This document shows, piece by piece, positions 38,977 to 47,907 of a stretch of 64,000 nucleotides of DNA. This DNA comes from Roseivivax lentus. Its GTDB lineage: Bacteria > Pseudomonadota > Alphaproteobacteria > Rhodobacterales > Rhodobacteraceae. The stretch is taken from positions 62,001 through 126,000 of the forward strand of contig NZ_FTOQ01000001.1 of assembly GCF_900156805.1 (NCBI RefSeq). The letters run 5' to 3'. The notes beneath the pieces were generated by a model. It was not told where the DNA came from. It saw nothing but the letters and a program-made list of their open reading frames with translations, and did not search any database. Numbering within the stretch: the stretch's first letter is position 1; the number at the start of each line of letters is the position of its first letter. The position numbers and the translations under genes are program-made.

Positions 38977-40439
38977 GGGGTCTGTCCTTTCGTGGATGGA
39001 TCGAGGGCCGCGACGGTTTCGAGAACGACGCGTTCGGCCCCCTGGCGGAGCGCTTCTGCCTCTGCGGCGTCGCGCAACGTTTTGGCCGCGGAAATGCGGG
39101 TGAGAACGGGATGGGAGGCGACGATGCGGTCAAGCTCGGCCTGCGCATCGGCATCCCAGGGAAAGTCGCGGCGCAGCGGCGTGGGCGTCGCATCGCCCGC
39201 ATCCATCGCCGAGCCGAGCGGCAGGATGTGGAACAGCGCGTCGAACAGTCCGTTGCAGATTTCCTGCAGAAGATACGCGGCCCCCGCATAGCCCATGAAG
39301 GGCGTGCCCGTATGGCGCCGAATCGCGGCGCCCGGGAACGAGGCCGGGATGAAGGCCGGTTTCGGCCCGTGGCCGCCGCTCATCTCCGCGAGGTACATCT
39401 TCTCGTTGATCGAGCCCATCACGATGATGGGCCGCGCCGAATGCAGCGTCGCACGCACGTGATCGTTGTCGGTCTTGGCGCCGGCCTTGCGTTCGACCGC
39501 AAGCGCGCAGGGCAATCCCAGATCGTCCTCGAGATACTTGCGGATCCCGCGGGTATAGGTCTCGTTCGCGACGATGGCGAAATTCGCGGTCGCGAAGAAA
39601 TCCTGCGTGACCGAGCGCCAGAGATCCCAGACGGGCTTCAGCGTCGAATGCTTTTCCTGCTCGATGAAGGGCTCTGGGTCGAGACCGAGCTGTTCGCCCA
39701 GTTTGCGCAGGAACAGGGTCGAAGATTCCATCCCGATGGGCGCCTGCAGGTAAGGCTTGTCCAGCACCTCGGCGAGGCCGCGCCCGAACTCGCGATACAT
39801 CACGATATTCACGTCGGCATTCACGAGGTTCCGCATCTCGGCGAGATGCGCACCGAGCGGCATCACCATGTTCACCTCGGCCCCGATGCCCTCGACCATG
39901 CGCCGGATCTCGGCCAGATCGGAAGGCATGTTGAAGGTGCCGTACATCGGCCCGAGGATGTTGACCCGCGGCTTCTCGCCGTCCGCGCGCTTCCTCTCGG
40001 GCGGCATCCGGCCCTTGGTCATGCCGAACTCGGTGAAGATCCAGGTCATGGCGCGGTCGGCCGCCTGCCACTGGTCCTCGTCGATGGTCCGCGGCAGGAA
40101 GCGCTGGATGTTGGTGCCCTGCGGCGTGACGCCGCCGCCGATCATCTCGGCGATGGAGCCCGTGACGACCACGGCGGGCAGCGCCGGGTCGAGCACTTCC
40201 CAGGCCCGGCGCATGGCGCCCTCGGTGCCGTCGCGGCCAAGCTCTTCCTCGCCGAGGCCGGTCACCACGATGGGCAGCTCATGCGGCGGAAGCGCGTCGG
40301 TGTAATGCAGAACCGACGTGACGGGCAGGTTCTCACAGCCCACCGGTCCGTCGATGACGACCTGCAGGCCCTTCACGGCGCAGAAGGCGTAGACCGCCCC
40401 CCAATAGCCGCCGGCGCGGTCGTGATCCTGGATCAGCAT
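38973..40439 (-). CDS. bchZ: Chlorophyllide a reductase subunit Z
   Basis: BchZ forms with BchY the catalytic part of chlorophyllide a reductase, which reduces ring B to give the bacteriochlorin. The 488-residue protein starts [20 protein letters not shown]. It contains the cluster cysteine segment [20 protein letters not shown] and the block [21 protein letters not shown] chose ATG 40439 over one 11 codons upstream because the conserved N-terminus begins here and GGGGGATGG lies before it. It overlaps pufQ by four bases and follows bchY by 91 bp. Confidence 0.97.
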   Translation of the reverse strand: MLIQDHDRAGGYWGAVYAFCAVKGLQVVIDGPVGCENLPVTSVLHYTDALPPHELPIVVTGLGEEELGRDGTEGAMRRAWEVLDPALPAVVVTGSIAEMIGGGVTPQGTNIQRFLPRTIDEDQWQAADRAMTWIFTEFGMTKGRMPPERKRADGEKPRVNILGPMYGTFNMPSDLAEIRRMVEGIGAEVNMVMPLGAHLAEMRNLVNADVNIVMYREFGRGLAEVLDKPYLQAPIGMESSTLFLRKLGEQLGLDPEPFIEQEKHSTLKPVWDLWRSVTQDFFATANFAIVANETYTRGIRKYLEDDLGLPCALAVERKAGAKTDNDHVRATLHSARPIIVMGSINEKMYLAEMSGGHGPKPAFIPASFPGAAIRRHTGTPFMGYAGAAYLLQEICNGLFDALFHILPLGSAMDAGDATPTPLRRDFPWDADAQAELDRIVASHPVLTRISAAKTLRDAAEAEALRQGAERVVLETVAALDPSTKGQTP

Positions 40440-40530
40440 GTGCCCATCCCCCATTCGGAGGTGCGCGGCCACATTTGGCTGCGCCAGACGTTAACCCGCG
40501 TGCGGCGCGTTTCATGGAAACAAACTGCGG

Positions 40531-42060
40531 TCATATCATCCGCTCCGCCGCGGCTTTCTTCGCCGCCTTGTCGAGCTTTTTCTGATGCTGCGCGCGGAAA
40601 TCGGGCCGCAGATTCGGCGCGCCTTCCCAGACGCCCGCCGTGTCCGAGCTGCCGACGCCTTCGAAGAAGTCCCGCATCTTGTCCATCCGGGCCTTGCCCC
40701 CGATGGCCGCGTTCACGACCTCGGCCAGCGATCCGGCCCCGGCGATCCCCATCAGCGGACGCGCGGAAATGAGGTTGGTGTAGTAAAGTCCCGGAACACC
40801 CAGCTCCTTCGCCTTCTGCACGATGGGCGTCGTGCCGATGGCGAGGTCGGGCTTGTGGAAATTCATCGCCGCGAGATCGTCCTCGAGCGAGGCGCGGTAC
40901 TGCACGCGGCAACCATGCGCCGCGAGCCAATCCGCATCGGCCTTGGAGAACCGCGTCTTCGGGCAGGCGGTGCCGACATAGGGCACATCCGCGCCGCTTT
41001 CGATCAGCAGGCGCGCCACCAGAAGCTCCGAGCCCTCGTAGCCCGACAGGGTGATCTTGCCCTCGACGGGATTGGCGGCGAGCGCCGCCTTGATCGTAGG
41101 CAGCATCGCCGCCTTGGCCGCGTCGATCTTCTCGCGTTCGACGGCGAAAGCCGCGCCGATCTCCTCGAGCCAAGCTTCGGTCCCGTCATGGCCCACAGGG
41201 GCTGAGCCGATGACGGGACGCCCCGCGGCCTCGAACTCGCGTACGGCAGCGGTGTAGAATGGATGGATCGCCGCGACCGCGCCGCAATCGAGCGCGGCGT
41301 AAAGCTCGCGCCATTCGCGGCAGGGCACGGTCGGACCGACCGCGATGCCCATGGGGGCCAAGAGCGCGCCGATCATCATCGGATCGGCGGGGAACATCTC
41401 GCCCAGCAGGGTCAGCGTCGGGCGGTCGGTCACGCGCGTCTCGGGTGCGGGCACCGGGCCTGCCGCGATCTCCTCGCGGGCATAGGCCAGCATCGCACCG
41501 GCCAGCACGTCCTTGGCTTCCGCATGGGTCGGGATGCCGAAGCCCGGCACGTCGATGCCCACGATGCGTACGCCGTTGATTTCCCGCGGCAGCAGCCGCA
41601 GCGGCACACCCGACGCGGTGGGCACGCAGAGATTGGTCACGACGATGGCGTCATAGGCATCCGGATCGGCCATTTCATGCACCGACTCGCGGATGTCCTC
41701 GAAAAGCTTGCCGGTGACCAGTGTCTCGGAGCTGAAGGGCACGTAGCCCACCGACCGCCGCGCCCCGTAGAAATGCGACACGAAGGTCAGGCCGTAGACG
41801 CAGCAGGCGGACCCGGACAGGACCGTGGCGACCCGCTTCATCCGCAGGCCGACGCGCAGCGACCCGAAGGCCGGGCACATGCTTTGCGGCTTGTCGTGCG
41901 GGCCCTTGGGATAGTCCTCGGCGTAACGGTCCAGGATATCGGACGCCCCGGCTTCGCGCGCGGCCCGCTCGAGCTCCGCGCCCGAATGACAGCCCATCCC
42001 TTCCCGGGGTGCGGCAGTCTCGGATGCGTCTTTCGCGGTATGATGCGTCTCGTCTTTCAC
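40531..42060 (-). CDS. bchY: Chlorophyllide a reductase subunit Y
   Basis: BchY is the NifD-like partner of BchZ. The 509-residue product contains cluster cysteines in DKPQSMCPAFGSLRVGLRMK and in VLSGSACCVYGLTFVSHFYG, and the block VVTNLCVPTASGVPLRLLPR. A His/Glu-rich N-terminal segment (HHTAKDASETAAPREGMGCH) precedes the core. GTG 42060 is the best start because AGGA lies about nine bases upstream; a TTG at 42087 would add nine residues. It follows bchX after a 72-bp gap holding a strong hairpin and one copy of the dispersed motif. Confidence 0.96.
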   Translation of the reverse strand: MKDETHHTAKDASETAAPREGMGCHSGAELERAAREAGASDILDRYAEDYPKGPHDKPQSMCPAFGSLRVGLRMKRVATVLSGSACCVYGLTFVSHFYGARRSVGYVPFSSETLVTGKLFEDIRESVHEMADPDAYDAIVVTNLCVPTASGVPLRLLPREINGVRIVGIDVPGFGIPTHAEAKDVLAGAMLAYAREEIAAGPVPAPETRVTDRPTLTLLGEMFPADPMMIGALLAPMGIAVGPTVPCREWRELYAALDCGAVAAIHPFYTAAVREFEAAGRPVIGSAPVGHDGTEAWLEEIGAAFAVEREKIDAAKAAMLPTIKAALAANPVEGKITLSGYEGSELLVARLLIESGADVPYVGTACPKTRFSKADADWLAAHGCRVQYRASLEDDLAAMNFHKPDLAIGTTPIVQKAKELGVPGLYYTNLISARPLMGIAGAGSLAEVVNAAIGGKARMDKMRDFFEGVGSSDTAGVWEGAPNLRPDFRAQHQKKLDKAAKKAAAERMI

Positions 42061-42073
42061 GTCTCTTCCTGTC

Positions 42074-42093
42074 TTGCCTCTTGTCAAATACTG
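42074..42093 (-). repeat. Dispersed 20-nt motif, copy 3
   Basis: On the minus strand CAGTATTTGACAAGAGGCAA lies in the bchX-bchY gap, next to a GC hairpin. It matches copy 2 at 16 of 20 positions. Confidence 0.55.
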
Positions 42094-42119
42094 CCGGGGG
42101 TCCGGGGGCTGACCCCCGG
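42094..42119 (-). terminator. Strong GC hairpin between bchX and bchY
   Basis: CCGGGGGTC (42094-42102) pairs perfectly with GACCCCCGG (42111-42119) around an eight-base loop. It follows the bchX stop inside an operon, so it may tune read-through or protect the bchCX message rather than end it. Confidence 0.55.
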
Positions 42120-42132
42120 TCCGGCAGGTCGC

Positions 42133-43161
42133 TCAAGCGTCGTCGTAGATCACTTCCAGGCTGGTCCTGGTGGCCGCGTGCTTGCCGCGCATATCCGCGT
42201 CGGTCGCGGGCTCCAGCACGACGCCGCCCCCCACTTCGGACGCATCGAACAGCGCCAGAAGCCCGTCCTGATCGAGCGGGGTGGGCCGGATCGGCGGCGC
42301 CTCCGCGACCTCGGCGGCGAGCCCTGCGAAAAGGTCGCCCCATGGCGATTTCGAGGTGCCGACGATCTGGTAATTGGCGGATTTCTTGCGCAGGTCGTCA
42401 TCCTGCGGGATGGCGGCCAGAACCGGGATACCCGCGGCTTCCGCAAAAGCCTGCGCCTCGCCCGAATGGTCGTCCTTGTTCACCACGAGGCCCGCGACGC
42501 CGACATTGCCACCGAGCTTGCGGAAATATTCCACCGCCGAGCAGACGTTGTTGGCCACGTACAGCGATTGCAGGTCGTTCGAAGCGACCAGAATGACCTT
42601 CTGCGCCATGTCCCGCGCGATGGGCAGGCCGAAACCGCCGCAGACCACGTCGCCCAGGAAATCGAGCAGAACGTAGTCGAAATCCCAGTCATGGAAGCCG
42701 AGCTTCTCGAGCAGTTCGAAGCCGTGGATGATCCCGCGCCCGCCGCAGCCGCGACCCACTTCGGGCCCGCCCAGCTCCATCGCGAAGACGCCGCCGGACT
42801 TGAAGCACACATCGCCGATCTGCACCTCTTCGCCGGCGAGCTTCTTGCGGGTCGAGGTCTCGATGATCGTGGGGCAGGCCTTGCCGCCGAACAAGAGCGA
42901 GGTGGTGTCGGATTTCGGGTCGCAGCCGATCAGCAGCACGCGCTTGCCCTGCTCGGCCATCATGTGGCTGAGATTGGCCAGCGTGAAGGACTTGCCGATA
43001 CCGCCCTTGCCGTAGATCGCGATGATCTGCGTCTTGCTCTTGGGTTCGTCCGTGACGATATCTGCGAGGTCCTCGCCCGCTTCGTCGCGCAGGCGCTGAT
43101 CGAAGTCCTTCAGATTCGGCACCTCGTCCGACCCTGCGTGCTTCTGCACTTCGTCCTTCAT
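42133..43161 (-). CDS. bchX: Chlorophyllide a reductase iron-sulfur subunit X
   Basis: BchX is the NifH/BchL-like ATPase that feeds electrons to BchYZ. The 342 residues begin [20 protein letters not shown]. They contain the P-loop [37 protein letters not shown], and the 4Fe-4S cysteines in [16 protein letters not shown] and [15 protein letters not shown]. The open frame extends 57 codons further upstream into bchC, but the homologous ATG is 43161 and overlaps the bchC stop by four bases. Confidence 0.98.
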   Translation of the reverse strand: MKDEVQKHAGSDEVPNLKDFDQRLRDEAGEDLADIVTDEPKSKTQIIAIYGKGGIGKSFTLANLSHMMAEQGKRVLLIGCDPKSDTTSLLFGGKACPTIIETSTRKKLAGEEVQIGDVCFKSGGVFAMELGGPEVGRGCGGRGIIHGFELLEKLGFHDWDFDYVLLDFLGDVVCGGFGLPIARDMAQKVILVASNDLQSLYVANNVCSAVEYFRKLGGNVGVAGLVVNKDDHSGEAQAFAEAAGIPVLAAIPQDDDLRKKSANYQIVGTSKSPWGDLFAGLAAEVAEAPPIRPTPLDQDGLLALFDASEVGGGVVLEPATDADMRGKHAATRTSLEVIYDDA

Positions 43162-44099
43162 GCGGCGTCCTTCCAGTCGATGATCATTTTGAGGCAGGCC
43201 GGATCGCTGAACGCGGTCTCGTAGGCCGCGGCGATGCCGCCTCTGTCGGTGCGGTGGGTCACCAGATCGGAGAGCGACAGCGCGCCCGTCTCGATCAGCG
43301 TCCGTGTGGCGACGAGGTCTTCGCGCGCCCATTCGGCGGCGACGCGAAAGCGCGCCTCCTTCATGAAGGCGGGCGGAAAGGCGAAAGACAGCGGCGCGGC
43401 GTAGAAGCCCGCCAGCACGATCTCGCCCCCGCGGGCAAGCCGCCCCACGAGTTCGTTCAGGATCGCGCCGTTGCCCGAGGCATCGTAGACGCTGCGATAG
43501 TCGCGGCGCGGATCGTCTTCGGGGCGCAGCACCTGGTAATCATGACCGCCAGACATGCGCTGCGGATCGATTTCCCAGACCGTCGGCGCGGCACCTCCGG
43601 CGACAAGGGTCAGGCGCGCCAGCAAGCGGCCCAGAACGCCATGTCCCACGATCAGGTCGGGCAGGTCGGCGCGGTAGCCCGCAAGCGCGTGACGCGCGGT
43701 CGCGGCCAATGCCAGAAGCGCGCCGGTTTCACCCATCGCGGGATCGATTCGGCTGATCCGGTCGGCGCTGGTCACAAGTCGCGTCGCGGCACCGCCGAAG
43801 AGGCCATGCGCGCCTTCGAAACAGGCGGCACCGGGCACAAAGACATGATCGCCGGGCTTGAAGCCGCTGCCGGGTCCGGCTTCCACCACCTCGCCCGCGG
43901 CCTCGTAGCCGGGGACCAGCGGATAGCCCATGCCCGGGAAGGGCGGCATTTCGCCGGTATAGAAAAGCTTTTCGGTGCCCGTGGAGATGCCAGAATAGGC
44001 GATGTCGACGACGAGGTCGTCCGCCCCGGGCGCGATCAACGGCAAAGCGTCGAGCGAAAGCTCTTTGGGGCTTTGCAGCAAGACGGCCTCTGCGAACAT
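43158..44099 (-). CDS. bchC: 3-hydroxyethyl bacteriochlorophyllide a dehydrogenase
   Basis: BchC oxidises the 3-hydroxyethyl group to acetyl, the last change to the macrocycle before esterification. The 313-residue medium-chain dehydrogenase-like protein contains [20 protein letters not shown], then [20 protein letters not shown], a reduced nucleotide motif ([20 protein letters not shown]) and a C-terminal [17 protein letters not shown]. It overlaps bchX by four bases. Three TGT-N12-ACA operators and a sigma-70-like promoter lie directly upstream, so bchC starts its own transcript besides reading from crtEF. Confidence 0.97.
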   Translation of the reverse strand: MFAEAVLLQSPKELSLDALPLIAPGADDLVVDIAYSGISTGTEKLFYTGEMPPFPGMGYPLVPGYEAAGEVVEAGPGSGFKPGDHVFVPGAACFEGAHGLFGGAATRLVTSADRISRIDPAMGETGALLALAATARHALAGYRADLPDLIVGHGVLGRLLARLTLVAGGAAPTVWEIDPQRMSGGHDYQVLRPEDDPRRDYRSVYDASGNGAILNELVGRLARGGEIVLAGFYAAPLSFAFPPAFMKEARFRVAAEWAREDLVATRTLIETGALSLSDLVTHRTDRGGIAAAYETAFSDPACLKMIIDWKDAA

Positions 44100-44150
44100 C
44101 GATCACTCCCTCGAACACGGCGCCGGATCGGATGCGTCAGCGCATCCTTC

Positions 44151-44168
44151 TGTCAGACGACTCTTACA
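44151..44168. promoter_or_regulatory. PpsR/CrtJ operator 1 at bchC
   Basis: TGTcagacgactcttACA is an exact palindrome 52 bp upstream of the bchC ATG, downstream of the predicted -10. It is the bchC-proximal member of a three-box array with a 26-bp repeat distance. Confidence 0.8.
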
Positions 44169-44176
44169 GTTCTTGT

Positions 44177-44194
44177 TGTAAGATTACTATGACA
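44177..44194. promoter_or_regulatory. PpsR/CrtJ operator 2 at bchC
   Basis: TGTaagattactatgACA is an exact palindrome that covers the predicted -10 element (44181-44186) of the bchC promoter. Eight bases separate it from each neighbouring box. Confidence 0.85.
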
Positions 44195-44208
44195 TACAGA
44201 TGTGTCAA
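44181..44208 (-). promoter_or_regulatory. Putative sigma-70-type bchC promoter
   Basis: On the minus strand TTGACA (44203-44208) is followed after 16 bases by TAATCT (44181-44186). Operators 2 and 3 cover the -10 and -35 respectively, matching the known layout at Rhodobacter bchC. Confidence 0.7.
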
Positions 44209-44220
44209 TCAGAATAGACA
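44203..44220. promoter_or_regulatory. PpsR/CrtJ operator 3 at bchC
   Basis: TGTcaatcagaatagACA is an exact palindrome that covers the predicted -35 element of the bchC promoter, 14 bases beyond the crtF stop. Confidence 0.88.
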
Positions 44221-44234
44221 GTTTTCCCGGAAGC

Positions 44235-45350
44235 CTAGGCTCTGCGCGCTTCCACGAGCTGCGTCACGAAGGGGCGGCGGGACGCATGGCGGCGCGTGGC
44301 CGCGAAACCGGCGGCGTCCAGCAATTCCGAGATTCGGGCGGCGGACCGCACCGTGCCCGTGCGCATCGCCATCGTGTAGAACGCGAAGTAGACGTCGCAG
44401 GCGCGATCGGGCTCAGCACCGCCCGACATCGGTTCGGAAATGATGATCCGCCCGCCCGCGGGCAGCGCCGCGCGGGCCTTCCGCAGAAGGTCGCGTACGG
44501 TGTCGTCGTCGTGGTCGTAGAGCACCCGGATCAGGCTGATCGCATCGGCGCCACTATCCGCGGGCAGGGCCGCGTCGCGGAACGAGCCGGACCGGAACGT
44601 GATCCCGGGCAGATCGGGCGCGCCATCGACGACCACCGGCAGATCCAGCACCGTCAGCGCAAGGCGGGGATACCGGGCCGCGACCGCCTTGGCGAAGGTG
44701 CCGTGCCCGCCGCCCACATCCATCAGATGGGTCACGTCGGACAGCGAAACCGCATCCAGCGTATCCTCGGCCACGAGGCCCTGCGTATCGCTCATCAGGC
44801 CGGAATAGAGCCTGGCCGTGTCCGGATCGCCGGCGGCGCCGCCGAAGACATAGGGCCAGAATCCGACCATCTCGGTATCGACCTGCCCGCGCAGCAGCGC
44901 GACCGGGTCGGCGAGGTCGCGATAGAGCACGTCATGGTGCCGAATCATGCCCTCGAGGCCGGGCACCCCCAAGAGGGCGGCGCCGCGCGTCGTGATCTCG
45001 AATCTGTCCCTGTTTCTGCGCAAAAGGCCCAGCGCGGCGCCCGCCTGAAGCAGCTGCGCCAGCCGGTCGGCCCGGATCTCCAGCGGTCCGGACAGCGCGC
45101 GCGGATCAAGCGGGCCGTCCATCGCGCGGTGCAGCAGGCGCAGCTCGATCAGCGCGCGCAGGACCTGGCTTGCGACGAAGCCCTGCACGAGGTCGAACAG
45201 CGCCTCACCTTCCTTGCGGACATGGGTCCGGGTCAGCGGAAAGCGGGCGGACCAGCGTTGAAATGAAGGCTTTGCGGCCAGTTTCGCCAGCCGCATGCGC
45301 CAGGAGGGACGGGCGACCGTCGGAGGCATGTCGCCCGCGACCCAGGCCAT
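44235..45350 (-). CDS. crtF: Demethylspheroidene O-methyltransferase
   Basis: CrtF methylates the 1-hydroxy group of demethylspheroidene to form spheroidene. The 371-residue class I methyltransferase has an N-terminal dimerisation region and the SAM motif VTHLMDVGGGHGTFAKAVAA. It also carries VLDLPVVVDGA and the family ending ISELLDAAGFAATRRHASRR. Its start is two codons past the crtE stop. It heads directly into the bchC promoter region. Confidence 0.95.
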   Translation of the reverse strand: MAWVAGDMPPTVARPSWRMRLAKLAAKPSFQRWSARFPLTRTHVRKEGEALFDLVQGFVASQVLRALIELRLLHRAMDGPLDPRALSGPLEIRADRLAQLLQAGAALGLLRRNRDRFEITTRGAALLGVPGLEGMIRHHDVLYRDLADPVALLRGQVDTEMVGFWPYVFGGAAGDPDTARLYSGLMSDTQGLVAEDTLDAVSLSDVTHLMDVGGGHGTFAKAVAARYPRLALTVLDLPVVVDGAPDLPGITFRSGSFRDAALPADSGADAISLIRVLYDHDDDTVRDLLRKARAALPAGGRIIISEPMSGGAEPDRACDVYFAFYTMAMRTGTVRSAARISELLDAAGFAATRRHASRRPFVTQLVEARRA

Positions 45351-45353
45351 GGC

Positions 45354-46223
45354 TCAGACCCGGACCGGGGTCAGGCCCGGGGTCAGGCGTTCGGCCTGCA
45401 GCCGCACCATCTTGGCCAGCATCGCCTCGCCGGGGCAGGACGGGATCGAGGCGATCGCGCCCGACAGGATATCGGTCAGCCGGGTGACCGCGCCCTCGAC
45501 GCCCAGTGCGGCGACGGCGTTGGGCCGGTTGTGCACCTCGTCCTGATGGGCGGGCTTTCCGAGGCTTTCCTCGCAGCCCAGCGCGTCACGCAGATCGTCG
45601 GCGACCTGGAAGGCCTCACCGATGCGCGCGCCCAGCTCGTACCACGGCTCGGAATCCTGACCGGCGGCAACGGCACCCATCTGGGTGGCAGCGATGAACA
45701 GCGCACCGGTCTTCGAGCGGTGATAGGCCGAGAGGTCGATCTTGTCCTCGCTCTCCCATCCCTGCCCTGCGCAGATACCGTGCGGCATGCCGGTCTGGCG
45801 CGCCAGAAGCGACACAAGGGGCGCAAGCCGATCGGGGGCAACCGCGGAGGCGCGGGCCAGAACCTCGAACGCCATGACGATCAGCGAGTCGCCCGTCAGC
45901 ACGGCAAGCGGCTGCGAAAAGGCGCGGTGTACGGAGGGCTTTCCGCGCCGCAGATCAGCATCGTCGAAACAGGGCAGATCGTCATGCACGAGGCTCGCGC
46001 AATGGATCAGTTCAAGCGCGGTGGCGGCGGCATCGGTCATTTCCGGCCGGTCATCGCCGCAGGCCATCGCGACCGAGACGAGGATCGTCGGACGGATGCG
46101 GGCGCCGCCGGGTGTGCAGGCATACATCAGCGCGTCGGCAAGCTGCTTCGGCGCGGCCTGTCCGTCCTGTCCGAGGCGGATGGCACGCGTGATGGCGGTG
46201 TCGATACGCTGGGATACGCCCAT
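45354..46223 (-). CDS. crtE: Geranylgeranyl diphosphate synthase
   Basis: CrtE makes geranylgeranyl diphosphate, the precursor of both phytoene and the bacteriochlorophyll tail. The 289-residue polyprenyl synthase has the first Asp-rich motif VHDDLPCFDDADLRRGKPSV, the Lys/Gln region YHRSKTGALF and the second motif FQVADDLRDAL. I chose ATG 46223 because AAAGAGGG lies about seven bases upstream; the frame is open 12 codons further to a GTG at 46259. It is divergent from crtD across a short gap with a PpsR operator. Confidence 0.95.
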   Translation of the reverse strand: MGVSQRIDTAITRAIRLGQDGQAAPKQLADALMYACTPGGARIRPTILVSVAMACGDDRPEMTDAAATALELIHCASLVHDDLPCFDDADLRRGKPSVHRAFSQPLAVLTGDSLIVMAFEVLARASAVAPDRLAPLVSLLARQTGMPHGICAGQGWESEDKIDLSAYHRSKTGALFIAATQMGAVAAGQDSEPWYELGARIGEAFQVADDLRDALGCEESLGKPAHQDEVHNRPNAVAALGVEGAVTRLTDILSGAIASIPSCPGEAMLAKMVRLQAERLTPGLTPVRV

Positions 46224-46273
46224 GATGCGGCCCTCTTTCCCGCGACCGGTGTCGATCACGATTTACATTAATG

Positions 46274-46291
46274 TGTAAATCACACTGGACA
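46274..46291. promoter_or_regulatory. PpsR/CrtJ operator between crtE and crtD
   Basis: TGTaaatcacactggACA is an exact palindrome in the divergent gap. A near match, TGTcgagtcaacaatTCA, begins exactly 26 bp further on (46300-46317), the same spacing as in the bchC array. Confidence 0.8.
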
Positions 46292-46320
46292 CATTGGTAT
46301 GTCGAGTCAACAATTCAGAG

Positions 46321-47907
46321 GTGAATTCAGAGACTCCCTTCTTTCCGACGACGCGCCATGATCCGATCATCGTCATCGGCGCCGGGATCGGCGGACTTGC
46401 GGCCGCGCTAAGCCTGGCCGCGGCCGGGCATGCCGTGCATGTGCTCGAACGCGCCGCGATGCCCGGCGGAAAGATGCGCCAGATCGACGGTGTCGATGCG
46501 GGCCCCACCGTCCTGACGATGCGCTGGGTTTTCGATGCGCTGTTCGAGGCGGCGGGCACGCGCATCGCCGATCACTTGACGCTGGTGCGGCAGGACGTTC
46601 TGGCCCGGCATTTCTGGCAGGATGGCAGCGTGCTCGACCTGTTCGCCGACCATGACCGGAGCGTCGAGGCGATCCGGGCCATGTCCGGCCCCAAGGGCGC
46701 CGCCGAATTCGACGCCTTCTCGGCCCGGGCGCGGCGGCTTTTCGCGGCGTTCCGCGATCCCATGATGCTGGCCGCCGATCCCGATCCCTTGGCGCTGACC
46801 CGCCGGGTGGCGACCGATCCGCGCCTGCTTCTGGACATGGCGCCGTGGCGCAGTCTCGACGGGCTGTTGCGGCAGGGATTCACCGATCACCGCCTGCGGC
46901 AGCTTTTCGGGCGCTACGCCACCTATATCGGCGGCGATCCGGCCCGTGTCCCCGCGCTTCTGGCGCTGATCTGGGACGCGGAAGCCTCCGGTGTCTGGGC
47001 GGTGGATGGCGGGATGACCGCCCTCGCCGCCACGTTGGCCCGGCTTCTGGAGGGGTTCGGAGCCGAGATCAGCTGCGACACCCATGTGGCCCGCATCGTG
47101 ACCGATGGCGACGGCGTCACCGGGGTCGAAACGCGGGACGGCCGATATGTCCGGGCCGCGCAGATTCTCTTCAACGGCGATCCGCGCGCGCTGTCGACCG
47201 GTGCGCTCGGCGACGACATGCGCCGGGCGATCCCCGATCTCACCGACGCGCCGCGGGCCCTCTCCGCCAATGTCTGGAGCTTCCGGGCGCGGATCTCGGG
47301 CCCCGACCTCGTGCATCACAACGTCTTCTTCCGAGACGATCCGCGACCTGAATTCGACGCCTTGTCGAAGGGTGCAAACGCGCCCGACCCCACCGTCTAC
47401 CTATGCGCCGAGGATCGCGGGATCGGCCATCCCGTACCGGAGGCCGAACGTATCGAGTTGATCGTCAACGCGGCCCCGCTTGGACGTAGCCCTTCTGCTC
47501 CGGAGGATTTCGCAGCATGTCAGACCAGAACCTTTGCGGCACTCGCCCGTCACCGATTGACCGTCGATCCGATGCCCGGGCCAGAGAATCTGGCCACGCC
47601 ACAGGATTTCGCAACACTGTTCCCGGAGAGCCGCGGTTCCCTTTACGGGCAGAGCCCGCATGGTCTGACGGCGGCATTGTCTCGGCCCCGCGCGAGAACG
47701 CGCATTCCGGGGCTGTATCTCTGCGGGGGCGGGACGCATCCGGGGCCGGGCGTCCCGATGGCGGCGCTTTCCGGACGGCACGCGGCCGCGGCGATCATGA
47801 CGGACCGTGCTTCAACCTCGCGGTCCCGCCCAATGGCTACGCGTGGTGGTATGTCGACGGCATCAGCGACGACGGCAGCCGGGCCATCTCGATCATCGCC
47901 TTCATAG
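46321..47907 (+). CDS. crtD: Hydroxyneurosporene/methoxyneurosporene desaturase CrtD
   Basis: CrtD introduces the 3,4 double bond into 1-hydroxy carotenoids in the spheroidene pathway. The protein opens with the FAD motif IIVIGAGIGGLAAALSLAAA and PGGKMRQIDGVDAGPTVLTM, and has the carotenoid-desaturase end GLYLCGGGTHPGPGVPMAAL, then SGRHAAAAI. GTG 46321 gives 528 residues; a TTG at 46294 is the furthest start and would overlap an operator-like site. The last 35 or so codons are Ser/Arg/Thr-rich and run in another frame across the conserved N-terminus of crtC. CrtD rather than CrtI is chosen from its place beside crtC and crtE and because a second desaturase lies beside crtB. Confidence 0.92.
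   Translation: MNSETPFFPTTRHDPIIVIGAGIGGLAAALSLAAAGHAVHVLERAAMPGGKMRQIDGVDAGPTVLTMRWVFDALFEAAGTRIADHLTLVRQDVLARHFWQDGSVLDLFADHDRSVEAIRAMSGPKGAAEFDAFSARARRLFAAFRDPMMLAADPDPLALTRRVATDPRLLLDMAPWRSLDGLLRQGFTDHRLRQLFGRYATYIGGDPARVPALLALIWDAEASGVWAVDGGMTALAATLARLLEGFGAEISCDTHVARIVTDGDGVTGVETRDGRYVRAAQILFNGDPRALSTGALGDDMRRAIPDLTDAPRALSANVWSFRARISGPDLVHHNVFFRDDPRPEFDALSKGANAPDPTVYLCAEDRGIGHPVPEAERIELIVNAAPLGRSPSAPEDFAACQTRTFAALARHRLTVDPMPGPENLATPQDFATLFPESRGSLYGQSPHGLTAALSRPRARTRIPGLYLCGGGTHPGPGVPMAALSGRHAAAAIMTDRASTSRSRPMATRGGMSTASATTAAGPSRSSPS

Noticed and set aside
43162-43332. 57-codon N-terminal extension of bchX
   Set aside because: It overlaps the bchC coding end out of frame and is Arg-rich; ATG 43161 with an ATGA overlap is the normal arrangement.
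46261-46280. FNR-type site between crtE and crtD
   Set aside because: TTTACA-N6-TGTAAA is a palindrome but lacks the TTGAT-N4-ATCAA form, and it is better explained as part of the flank of the PpsR box.
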